Shown: positions 1 through 6,726, numbered from the stretch's first letter. The stretch is DNA of 8,624 nucleotides from Acidimicrobiia bacterium (GCA_025357995.1 JANYLF010000085.1:1-8624); one strand, 5' to 3'. Notes: a model not told the origin generated them from the sequence alone. Numbers and translations are program-made.

Positions 1-503
1 ACGACTCCGTCCGCGACGACCGGTGACGAAGGGAGTAGGCCAGTGAAGGCGGACCAGAGTGGCGTGCAGGTCTTCGGGATGCCCGAACAGCCCGTCACGC
101 CCGCCGCGTCGAATGCATACAACGCCTGATTCGAGGCGACATAGACCACACCGTTCGCGACAGCTGGCGTCGTCATCCTCGCGGGACCCGTCACCGTCTT
201 CGCCGTCCACAACGGCACGCAAGTATTCGGAACTCCGGAACACCCAGTCACTCCCAACGCGTCGAACGCGTACAACTTGAAATCGAGTGAACCGACGTAC
301 GCAACATTGTTCACGACCACCGGCGACGAATCGATACCGCCACCCGTCGGGCCAACAAAGGCCGGGGCGAGCGCGGAGACGTTCGCCGCGTTGATCTTCG
401 ACTCGAACGGCTGATAGCCCGTGTGCGCGGCATCGCCTCGGAACTGCGCCCAGCCGCAACCCGTGCACAACACCGCTAGTACAAGGATTGTCCGCAACCT
501 CAT
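1..503 (-). CDS. PQQ-like beta-propeller lipoprotein, N-terminal part (cut by window edge)
   Basis: An open frame starts at the ATG at 501-503 and runs without a stop for 167 codons to the window edge, so the C-terminus is missing. Residues 1-16 (MRLRTILVLAVLCTGC) look like a lipoprotein signal peptide with Cys16 as the lipidated residue. The -3 position is Cys rather than the usual Leu, so a plain signal peptide is possible. The segment WAQFRGDAAHTGYQPFES (residues 18-35) is the typical opening of PQQ-binding-like propellers. Blades follow with a 51-residue period: LYAFDA at 77-82 and 128-133, and PLW at 97-99 and 148-150. Each blade carries a C-x6-C pair (Cys88/95 and Cys139/146) that could form a disulfide outside the cell. 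Such proteins are surface-exposed scaffolds or binding proteins; the ligand cannot be told. The fold is well supported, the function is not. The Shine-Dalgarno match upstream is weak. Confidence 0.8.
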   Translation of the reverse strand, partial: MRLRTILVLAVLCTGCGWAQFRGDAAHTGYQPFESKINAANVSALAPAFVGPTGGGIDSSPVVVNNVAYVGSLDFKLYAFDALGVTGCSGVPNTCVPLWTAKTVTGPARMTTPAVANGVVYVASNQALYAFDAAGVTGCSGIPKTCTPLWSAFTGLLPSSPVVADGV

Positions 504-684
504 CGCGATCCCGAACCCAGATGATTCAGCGCGCTGCGAATTTCTGCCACGTTGAACTGTTTCAAGCAGCAGTCACGCCGTCAACGGGGCCATCCGACCC
601 ATACGACAACGCGAGAGGGTCTGCAACACTCGCAGTCCACATCGCCGGACAGGGAGACCCATGCGCAAACCGGAATTGAAGCGT

Positions 685-726
685 CCCGGGGCACATCATC
701 AACTCCACGAAACCCGGGGCACATCA
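685..726. repeat. 14-bp direct repeat pair, possible remnant of an insertion-sequence end
   Basis: The sequence CCCGGGGCACATCA occurs at 685-698 and again, identically, at 713-726, a 28-bp period. On the minus strand each copy reads TGATGTGCCCCGGG. The left-hand boundary of the second copy is followed there by TTTCGTGGAG, which resembles the terminal inverted repeats of some IS3-type elements as I remember them. No transposase or opposite end is present in the window, so this would be a solitary, decayed end at most. The repeat itself is certain; the mobile-element origin is a guess. Confidence 0.4.
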
Positions 727-746
727 AACGCTCCGGATGTGGCACC
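716..746 (-). terminator. Weak hairpin just downstream of ftsY, candidate terminator
   Basis: About 20 nt after the ftsY stop, the minus strand can pair CACATC (736-741 read in reverse) with GATGTG (720-725 read in reverse) around a 10-nt loop. A few extra G-C pairs are possible outside a bulge. There is no run of T after the stem. It overlaps the second copy of the 14-bp repeat, so the pairing may be incidental. Confidence 0.2.
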
Positions 747-767
747 ACCCACCCAAGCGTCACGTGC

Positions 768-1901
768 CTAGAACAACGCGGCGACGAACTCTTCGGGGTC
801 GAAGGGGACGAGGTCCTCGGCGGTTTCGCCAATGCCCACGACCTTCACCGGAATGTCGAGCTCGGATTGGATCGCGAGCACGATGCCGCCTTTGGCGGTG
901 CCGTCGAGCTTGGTGAGCACGATGCCCGTGATGTCGACGGTCTCCGCGAACTGGCGAGCCTGAGTAAGTCCGTTCTGACCCGTCGATGCGTCGACCACGA
1001 GGAGCACCTCACACAAGGCGCCTTCGGTGCGTTCGACGATGCGGCGGAGCTTCTTCAACTCCTCCATCAGATTGATCTTGTTGTGCAACCGGCCCGCGGT
1101 ATCGACGAGGACGACATCGGCACCCCGCGTGGTCGCGGCGCTCATCGCGTCGAACACGATCGATCCCGGATCGGCTCCGTCTTGACCGCGGACGATCTCC
1201 GAGCCCGTGCGCTCGGCCCACGTCGCGAGTTGTTCCGCGGCCGCGGCGCGAAACGTGTCGGCGGCCGCGAGAACCACTCGGTGACCGGAGTCGACCTCGC
1301 GCTGTGCGAGCTTGGCAATACTCGTGGTCTTGCCCACACCGTTGACGCCCACGAACATCCACACGGTCGGGCCCTCCGACGCACGCTTCATCTCTCGATC
1401 GGAATCGGCGAGCAACGCGACCAACTCTTCGCGCAGCAGTTCGATGACACGCTCGGGGTCGGCGACCTTCTCCGCCGTCGCACGACTCCGGACCGCGTCG
1501 ATCACTTTGGTCGTGGTCGGGACGCCGACATCGGCAAGGATCAGGGCCTCTTCGAGTTCGTCCCACGTCTCGTCGTCGACCTTGCCTCGGCCGGTGATGC
1601 CGCTGAACGCACCCGCGAACGCGGCCCGGGTCTTACCCAACCGGTCGCGCAGACGCGGCTTGACTCGTTCGACGGGTTCTTCGAGTGCGGGTTCCTCGAT
1701 CGGGGCTTCTTCGACCGGCGCAGCTTCGGGTACCACCGATTTCGGCGCGGCCGGTTGGACCGGACCGCTCGGCGGCCGCGTCGGCGTGGCGGGTGTGACC
1801 GCGTCATCGGTGCGACGCGACGACCGCCGCGCGTTCATGACCACACCAACCGTCATCACGACTGCGACCGCGAGAATCAGAACAAGAAGCAGGGGTTCCA
1901 T
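768..1901 (-). CDS. ftsY: Signal recognition particle receptor FtsY
   Basis: FtsY is the membrane-associated GTPase that docks SRP-bound ribosomes at the translocon through a twin-GTPase complex with Ffh. The protein is 377 aa. Residues 3-22 form an N-terminal membrane helix, followed by Arg residues (25-30) and a Pro/Ala/Glu-rich linker with repeated EEAP/EEP units (58-78). The N domain spans about 82-170. The G domain is intact: G1 GVNGVGKTT (185-193), DTFRAAAAEQL (215-225), DTAGR (267-271), TKLDGTAKGG (330-339) and the closing GIGE (356-359). The ATG at 1899-1901 is preferred because it places the membrane helix first; its Shine-Dalgarno match is poor. A real membrane helix replaces the peripheral acidic A domain of E. 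coli, as is common in actinobacteria. ftsY follows smc in many genomes; here an MscS-like gene and a 213-nt gap intervene. Identity is essentially certain. Confidence 0.97.
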   Translation of the reverse strand: MEPLLLVLILAVAVVMTVGVVMNARRSSRRTDDAVTPATPTRPPSGPVQPAAPKSVVPEAAPVEEAPIEEPALEEPVERVKPRLRDRLGKTRAAFAGAFSGITGRGKVDDETWDELEEALILADVGVPTTTKVIDAVRSRATAEKVADPERVIELLREELVALLADSDREMKRASEGPTVWMFVGVNGVGKTTSIAKLAQREVDSGHRVVLAAADTFRAAAAEQLATWAERTGSEIVRGQDGADPGSIVFDAMSAATTRGADVVLVDTAGRLHNKINLMEELKKLRRIVERTEGALCEVLLVVDASTGQNGLTQARQFAETVDITGIVLTKLDGTAKGGIVLAIQSELDIPVKVVGIGETAEDLVPFDPEEFVAALF

Positions 1902-1948
1902 CGGCGGGCGAGCCTAATGACGGAGGCCCGCTCCCTCAGGTGTCCACA

Positions 1949-1985
1949 CTCCCGAGGCGGAGCCAAGCAGGTCGGGAGCGTCCCG
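1949..1985. repeat. Palindromic repeat unit 1 (REP-like)
   Basis: CTCCCGA at 1949-1955 is the exact reverse complement of TCGGGAG at 1972-1978, giving a 7-bp stem around a 16-nt interior. It is followed by GTCCCG (1980-1985), which can alternatively pair with the GGGA at 1974-1977. The same building blocks recur in unit 2 in the same order. The structure is visible directly; calling it REP-like is inference. Confidence 0.6.
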
Positions 1986-1990
1986 CCATA

Positions 1991-2044
1991 CTCCCGAGAC
2001 GGAGAGAGGAACGAACGGAGTCGAGCAGCCCGGGAGGCGTCCCG
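1991..2044. repeat. Palindromic repeat unit 2 (REP-like, diverged copy)
   Basis: This is a diverged, longer copy of unit 1. It shares CTCCCGAG, CGGAG, AGCAG, CGGGAG and GTCCCG in the same order, with extra sequence (GAGAGGAACGAA) inserted in the middle. CTCCCG at 1991-1996 pairs with CGGGAG at 2031-2036. Together the two units fill about half of the gap upstream of ftsY. Confidence 0.6.
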
Positions 2045-2050
2045 ATTATT
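2045..2050 (-). promoter_or_regulatory. Possible -10 element of an ftsY promoter
   Basis: On the minus strand this reads AATAAT, five of six matches to the TATAAT consensus, and it is the only AT-rich hexamer in the gap. The spot 17 nt upstream shows no good -35. A start here would give ftsY a leader of roughly 135 nt containing both palindromic units. One short match in a GC-rich genome is thin evidence. Confidence 0.2.
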
Positions 2051-2114
2051 CGGCACTCAGACCCACCACCGTGCCCCACACGAAGCCGGACGGGCAGACA
2101 AGTCGGACGGGCCA

Positions 2115-3143
2115 TCAAGTAGGCGGGCCGCCTTCGGCGCGGTAGGTGACCACACTGTCGCCACCGGGCCGGATGCCGGCCTCGTCCAATGCGGCCTTCA
2201 CGCGCACGCGCAGTTCACGCGCGACGCGCCACTGTTCGAGTGGTTTCGTCTTCACGCCGAGGCGCATGAGCACCTGGTCGTTCGTGATCTGCTCCACGCC
2301 GAGCACCTCGGGCGGAGCCACGATCAGCGGTCCGAACTCGTTGTCTTCGGCCAGCGCATCGGCCGCGCCTTGGATCGCGGCCTGGGCGACCACGAGATCC
2401 GAGTCGTACGCGATCGCCACGTCGAGAATCGCGCGGGCCCATTGCTGACTCTTGTTCCCGACGCGTCGGATCTCGCCGTTGGGCACGTGCCACACCACAC
2501 CCTCGACGTCGCGCAGCCGGGTCGTGCGCAGGCTCACGCCTTCGACGGTGCCGGTGGCGACGCCCGTGTCGATCACATCGCCGACGCCGTACTGATCCTC
2601 CACCAACATGAACAAGCCGGAGATGAAATCGCGCACGAGCGCTTGCGACCCGAACCCAACCGCGACACCGATGATGCTCGCGCCGATCCCGATCGCGGCA
2701 AGGTTGACCGACAGGGTGTCCAGGATCATCACCAGCGCGGTCGCCCAGATCATCACGGCGACAAAACTGCGCAACACCACGCCGATCACCCCCGCGCGCA
2801 GCGCGCGCCGCACGCTGGGAACGGGACCGGTGTCGAGCAACGCGACTCCGGTGCGCCGACGGAGCTTCGCGATTTGGTCGCCGGCTTCATCACGCGAAAG
2901 GCGTTTCGCAATGTGGCGGATCGCCAGGCGCGACAGCCGCACCAGCACGTAAGCGACGAGCAGGATCACGAGGATTCGGAACGGCTTGGCGAGATCGTCG
3001 GCGACCTGGGAGGCGCGGGCGCTCCCCGTGATGTCGTGGACCGTCGAACACAGCCAGGCCTGCTGGCCCGGCGCGCCGCACGCGTTGATCAACTCCAGAT
3101 TGTCGGCACCAGCCGTTGCGAAGGCGAGCACGGCGACCACCAC
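2115..3143 (-). CDS. MscS-family small-conductance mechanosensitive channel
   Basis: This 342-aa protein belongs to the MscS family, membrane channels that open under tension to release solutes on hypo-osmotic shock. A short hydrophobic N-terminus (1-13) leads to a segment with Cys22 and Cys32. Membrane helices follow at about 55-75 and 118-141, then the pore-lining third helix rich in Gly/Ala (about 147-170, with GIGASIIGVAVGFGSQALVRD). The beta domain has EDQYGVGDVID (182-192), then TGTVEGVSLRTTRLRD and the HVPNG motif, and the C-terminal alpha/beta part ends at residue 342. The start is the GTG at 3141-3143. An in-frame stop (the smc stop) lies four codons upstream, so the protein cannot be longer. 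It lies 9 nt after smc and is very likely co-transcribed with it. Its N-terminal hydrophobic stretch is short for a signal peptide. The CG...C segment is, as I recall, usual in actinobacterial members. Confidence 0.93.
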   Translation of the reverse strand: MVVAVLAFATAGADNLELINACGAPGQQAWLCSTVHDITGSARASQVADDLAKPFRILVILLVAYVLVRLSRLAIRHIAKRLSRDEAGDQIAKLRRRTGVALLDTGPVPSVRRALRAGVIGVVLRSFVAVMIWATALVMILDTLSVNLAAIGIGASIIGVAVGFGSQALVRDFISGLFMLVEDQYGVGDVIDTGVATGTVEGVSLRTTRLRDVEGVVWHVPNGEIRRVGNKSQQWARAILDVAIAYDSDLVVAQAAIQGAADALAEDNEFGPLIVAPPEVLGVEQITNDQVLMRLGVKTKPLEQWRVARELRVRVKAALDEAGIRPGGDSVVTYRAEGGPPT

Positions 3144-3152
3144 ATCCCCGAA

Positions 3153-6100
3153 CTAGGTGAGCACGATCTCGCCGCGCATCCGTTGGCTCACGACCTTGGT
3201 CGAGCCGCCGGGCGCCATCGACACGCCGTACAGACAGTCGCCGGCCTCCATCGTGCGCTTCTGGTGCGACACGATCACGAGCTGCGCGTCGTCGCGGAAC
3301 TCGTGCACGAGATCCAGGAATCGATGCAAGTTCACATCGTCCAGCGCGGCTTCCACTTCGTCGAGCAGATAGAACGGCGACGGGCGGGAGCGGAACACCC
3401 CGAAGAGGAATGCCATCGCGGTCAGCGACCGCTCCCCACCAGAGAGCAACGACAACCGCTTCGTGTTCTTACCCGAGGGACGCGCTTCCATCTCGATGCC
3501 GGTGTTGAGCAGGTCGTCCGGGTCGGTGAGGAAGACGCGACCGGATCCTCCGGGGAAGAGCGTGGAGAAGAGCTGTTCGAAGTTCTTCTCCACGTCAGCA
3601 AACGCAGTTTCGAACACCGACACGATCTCGTGGTCGACCGCCTTGATGACGCGCTGCAACTCACGCCGACTGTTCTTCACGTCGTCGAGCTGTTGCACGA
3701 GGAAATCGTGGCGTTCCTGTAAGGCCTCGTACTCCTCGAGTGCCAGCGGGTTGATGGGTCCCATCAACCGCAGGTCGCGGTCCAGATCACGAGCCCGCCC
3801 TGCGAGCGTGGTGCCGTCGGGAACGTCCGGCGGGGCCGAGTTGATCGCGAAGCCCGGCTCACAATCGAACTCGGTACGGACGCGTTCGACCGCAGCCTCG
3901 AGTCGCATCCGGTTTTCGGCTTCTTCGATCTCGCGCCGCTGCTGGCGTTCCCGAATGCCCGAGAGCTCCTGCTCCTGGTCGTGACGCTGCGCGCGGAGTT
4001 GCTCCAAACGACCGCCGGCCGCACTCGCACGCTCGGATTGAATGCGGCGCTCCTCCCGCACCCAGCCGTAGACGGTTTCGATGCGACCGCCGAGGTCTTC
4101 GAGCCGACCGCCGATCGCGACGTAGGCCCCGCCCTTGGCCAACAGGGCGGCGCGGTAGCGCTCCGCCGCGGCCTTGGCCTCGGGATCGCGGGCCAGGCGT
4201 TCCTCCACCTCGACCAGCCGGCGCGTCAGCAACGAGCGACGCTCGTCCAGCGCCGCCACCCGTACGGAATGCTCGCGGCGCAACGCCCGAATGGCGTGCT
4301 CACGGGCCTCGAGGTCTGCCAATGCCGACGCATGGTCGTTGGCGCGGGCATGGGCATCGGCCTCAGCCGATTCGAGCGCGGGCACGCGGGTCTCGAGGTC
4401 GGTGAGGCGGGCGCGTTCGGTCGACAACGCGTCGAGCAGTCCGACGCGGGCACCTTCCGCCGCCAAGAGTTCGTGCGCGCGTTCGTCACACTCGGTCGTG
4501 AGTCGCTCGACCTCGGACCGCACCCGATCGTGTTCGCTGCGCGCGGTCCGTGCCGCTTCGGCCGCCTGCTGTTCCGATTCGCGCGCCTGTGCCACGCTCA
4601 CGCGCTGCTCGTCGACCGCGCGTCGAGCCTCATCCCTCGTCGCGACCGCGTGCTCTGCCGCCGCGATGGCTTCGTCGAGCGCGGCGCGCGTCACCCCCGC
4701 CGTTTGGTCACCACCAAAACGCCAAGGCCGCCCACCGCCGAAGCGATCGCCGGCGCGGGTCATGACCGTGAGCTCAGGGTTTGCGACGGCGACGTCCATC
4801 GCCGTACGCCAGTCGCCATCGGCCAACACCACTCCGGCGAGCGTGCGCGCGAGTGTGGCTTGCAGACCGGGCAGGCTCGCCTGCACACAGGTCGCGAGGA
4901 CGCGAGCACCAACCGGCGCACGCGTGGCACCGGTCGTGATCGGCGTATCCGCCTGGTCCAGCACCAACAGCCACGCGCCCACGTCACCGGCGGCCAACCG
5001 CTCGATCGCCGACTGCGCCTCGGCTCGCCCCGAGACGATGACGGAGCCCATCGCGTCACCGAGCGCCGCGGCAACGGCGGTTTCCGCGCCCGGCTCGATC
5101 ACGAGATGATTCACCAGCGAACCGGCGACGCCCAACATTCCGTCGAGCGCCGCGGCCGCCTCGGCGTCGCGGGTGGCATCGAGGGCCTGGTCCAAAGCGT
5201 CGGCCCGCGCCTGCCATCGGCTCGCGTCGGACTCCGCCTCCCGCCACCTCGTGTCCGCATCCGTGAGGCGCGCTTCGGCCCCTGAACGGGCGCCGGCGTG
5301 GGTGGTAACCGCGGCCGTGACCGTCGGCAGGTTCGCTTCGATCGATTGCAACCGCTCTACGGCACGCTCCAGCTCGGCGGTGAGCCGGGCGCGACGCACC
5401 TCGACGGCCTGCACGCGGGCGTCGAACCGCGCCAGCTCTTCCTCGATCCGCGCCATACCGTCGCGGCGCATTCCGATCTCACGACGAACGGCCTCCGCCT
5501 CGGCGACCGGATCGTCAGTGGCAAGGCTCGCGTGCAGCCCGGCTCGCTCCTGTGCGAGCGCGAGTTCGGCTTCGTCGATGTCGAGTCCTTGCACGGCGAG
5601 CGCACCCGATTCGGGTTCCATGACCGCCAGCTCGCCCCGTACCGCTCCCGCGTCGGCCACCAGTGTCTCGACCACGCCCTCGTCGGCCGCGGCCGCGAGC
5701 TCCCGCTCGAGGCTTCGACCACGCTCCACGACCAGCGCGCGCAATCCGCGCGCGCGCTCCCGGATCGCTTCCACGCGGCCGAGCGCGTCGGCCACGTCGC
5801 CATGGCCGACGTCGGTGAGCGCACGTTCCGCGTCGAGCACGGAAACGTCGAGCTCGCGCAAGCGCGCTTGGATCGTGGCTTCCTCCCGCGCCAGCTCGTG
5901 CGCGTGTTCACGCAAACGCGTGGTCTTCGCCTGCAACCCGGCGAGCTCCCGGCCTACGAGATGCACACGAATCGCGCGGAGTTCGTCGACCACACCGTCG
6001 TGGCGGCGCGCCGCGTCCGCTTGCTTCTGAAGCGGCCCCAGCCCGCGGCGCACTTCGCGCAGCAGGTCGTTGAGCCGCACGAGGTTCCCCTCGGTGGCCT

Positions 6101-6644
6101 CCAACCGACGCTCGGCCTTTTCGCGACGTTTGCGGTACTTGAGGATTCCCGCGGCCTCTTCGATAATCGCCCGCCGATCCTCCGGACGCGAGTTCAACAC
6201 CGAGTCGATCTGACCTTGGCCGACGATGACGTGCTGCTGGCGGCCGATGCCGCTGTCCGAGAGGAGCTCTTGGATATCGAGCAGGCGGCACGGCGAGCCG
6301 TTGATCGCGTATTCCGAATCGCCGTTCCGGAACAGCGTGCGCGTGATCGTGACCTCGGAGAACTCGATCGGGAGCAAGTTTGCGCTGTTGTCGATCGTGA
6401 GCGACACCTCGGCGCGACCGAGCGCGGGTCGATCCGACGTGCCGGCAAAGATGACGTCGTCCATCTTGCCGCCACGCAACGTACGCGGCCCTTGGGCACC
6501 GAGCACCCACGCGACCGCGTCGACCAAGTTGGATTTCCCGGACCCGTTCGGGCCCACAACGACCATGACGCCGGGTTCGAATTCGAGGACGGTCTTGTCC
6601 GCGAACGATTTGAACCCGCGCAGGGTCAGCGACTTCAGGAACAC
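3153..6644 (-). CDS. smc: Chromosome segregation and condensation ATPase SMC
   Basis: SMC is the long coiled-coil ATPase that dimerises at its hinge and, with ScpA and ScpB, loads on and organises the chromosome. The product is 1163 aa, normal for the family. Starting at the GTG at 6642-6644 gives the standard N-terminus MFLKSLTLRGFKSFADKT. Walker A is GPNGSGKS (31-38), and the Q-loop region with VGQGQID and EEAAGI spans about 135-165. The first coiled coil runs to about 490, the hinge is about 495-640 (ending near FGGGRPWRFGG), and the second coiled coil runs to about 1000. The signature LSLLSGGERS starts at 1064. Walker B is YLLDEVEAALDD (1092-1103) with catalytic Glu1096, and the switch-region VSHQKRTMEA follows. 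The frame stays open to 6854, but that extension would overlap mutM, has no family similarity and lacks a ribosome site. scpA and scpB are not in the window. One rare TTA leucine codon occurs at residue 975. Confidence 0.98.
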   Translation of the reverse strand: MFLKSLTLRGFKSFADKTVLEFEPGVMVVVGPNGSGKSNLVDAVAWVLGAQGPRTLRGGKMDDVIFAGTSDRPALGRAEVSLTIDNSANLLPIEFSEVTITRTLFRNGDSEYAINGSPCRLLDIQELLSDSGIGRQQHVIVGQGQIDSVLNSRPEDRRAIIEEAAGILKYRKRREKAERRLEATEGNLVRLNDLLREVRRGLGPLQKQADAARRHDGVVDELRAIRVHLVGRELAGLQAKTTRLREHAHELAREEATIQARLRELDVSVLDAERALTDVGHGDVADALGRVEAIRERARGLRALVVERGRSLERELAAAADEGVVETLVADAGAVRGELAVMEPESGALAVQGLDIDEAELALAQERAGLHASLATDDPVAEAEAVRREIGMRRDGMARIEEELARFDARVQAVEVRRARLTAELERAVERLQSIEANLPTVTAAVTTHAGARSGAEARLTDADTRWREAESDASRWQARADALDQALDATRDAEAAAALDGMLGVAGSLVNHLVIEPGAETAVAAALGDAMGSVIVSGRAEAQSAIERLAAGDVGAWLLVLDQADTPITTGATRAPVGARVLATCVQASLPGLQATLARTLAGVVLADGDWRTAMDVAVANPELTVMTRAGDRFGGGRPWRFGGDQTAGVTRAALDEAIAAAEHAVATRDEARRAVDEQRVSVAQARESEQQAAEAARTARSEHDRVRSEVERLTTECDERAHELLAAEGARVGLLDALSTERARLTDLETRVPALESAEADAHARANDHASALADLEAREHAIRALRREHSVRVAALDERRSLLTRRLVEVEERLARDPEAKAAAERYRAALLAKGGAYVAIGGRLEDLGGRIETVYGWVREERRIQSERASAAGGRLEQLRAQRHDQEQELSGIRERQQRREIEEAENRMRLEAAVERVRTEFDCEPGFAINSAPPDVPDGTTLAGRARDLDRDLRLMGPINPLALEEYEALQERHDFLVQQLDDVKNSRRELQRVIKAVDHEIVSVFETAFADVEKNFEQLFSTLFPGGSGRVFLTDPDDLLNTGIEMEARPSGKNTKRLSLLSGGERSLTAMAFLFGVFRSRPSPFYLLDEVEAALDDVNLHRFLDLVHEFRDDAQLVIVSHQKRTMEAGDCLYGVSMAPGGSTKVVSQRMRGEIVLT

Positions 6645-6651
6645 TCCGCAG

Positions 6652-6658
6652 CTCCTCC
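6652..6658 (-). promoter_or_regulatory. Shine-Dalgarno sequence of smc (decides the GTG start)
   Basis: On the minus strand this is GGAGGAG, a strong match to the anti-Shine-Dalgarno, ending 7 nt before the GTG at 6642-6644. The next protein residues match the usual SMC N-terminus, so this site settles the start against an upstream ATG at 6854. Confidence 0.85.
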
Positions 6659-6697
6659 GTGACTGATGCCCGATCGTAGCGAGACCGACCGGGACGC

Positions 6698-6721
6698 GAG
6701 CGGATCCGAGCGGGTCCGCTC
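6698..6721 (-). terminator. GC-rich hairpin directly after mutM
   Basis: Six nucleotides past the mutM stop, GAGCGGATCC (6698-6707) and GGGTCCGCTC (6712-6721) can pair. This gives seven outer base pairs, one mismatch and two inner pairs around a 4-nt loop. No T-run follows on the minus strand, so it is not a textbook intrinsic terminator. It may be a U-less terminator, an RNA-stabilising 3' stem-loop or a partial attenuator between mutM and smc. Confidence 0.4.
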
Positions 6722-6726
6722 CGAGT

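Larger units (their letters stand above)
504..767. other. Intergenic gap between ftsY and the propeller lipoprotein gene
   Basis: No convincing gene lies in these 264 nt. Short open frames here are extensions of frames that are antisense to ftsY or out of frame with it. The gap holds a 14-bp direct repeat (685-698 and 713-726) and a small inverted repeat, TTGAA-N4-TTCAA, at 552-565, which is 48 nt upstream of the lipoprotein ATG. It should also carry the lipoprotein gene's promoter, but I could not pick out a -35/-10 pair better than chance. It is more AT-containing than the coding DNA around it. Confidence 0.6.
1902..2114. other. Intergenic region between the MscS-like gene and ftsY
   Basis: This 213-nt gap has no supported gene. 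It contains two tandem hairpin-forming repeat units (1949-1985 and 1991-2044) and a short direct repeat of CGGACGGGC at 2087-2095 and 2104-2112, just after the channel gene's stop. A 60-codon open frame exists on each strand, but both consist of the repeat DNA, show no ribosome site and resemble no known protein. If ftsY has its own promoter, both hairpins could lie in its leader RNA. Confidence 0.6.

Noticed and set aside
1902..2114. A possible tRNA or SRP RNA gene in the structured gap near ftsY
   Set aside because: No T-loop GTTCGA-type motif or CCA-end acceptor pairing, and no conserved SRP-RNA GGAA tetraloop region, could be found.
1936..2122. 60-codon open frames on both strands in the gap before ftsY
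   Set aside because: They are made of the palindromic repeat DNA, have no ribosome site and show no recognisable protein features.
3143..3145. An ATG overlapping the channel's GTG start by one base
   Set aside because: It is out of frame with the channel and reads Trp/Ser-type nonsense sequence. The frame starting at the GTG carries the full MscS homology.
552..3722. A 1056-codon plus-strand open frame across ftsY, the channel gene and the end of smc
   Set aside because: It is codon-aligned antisense to three real genes that share one frame. Its length only reflects the lack of TTA, CTA and TCA codons in GC-rich genes. The translation is Arg/His/Asp-rich and matches no family.
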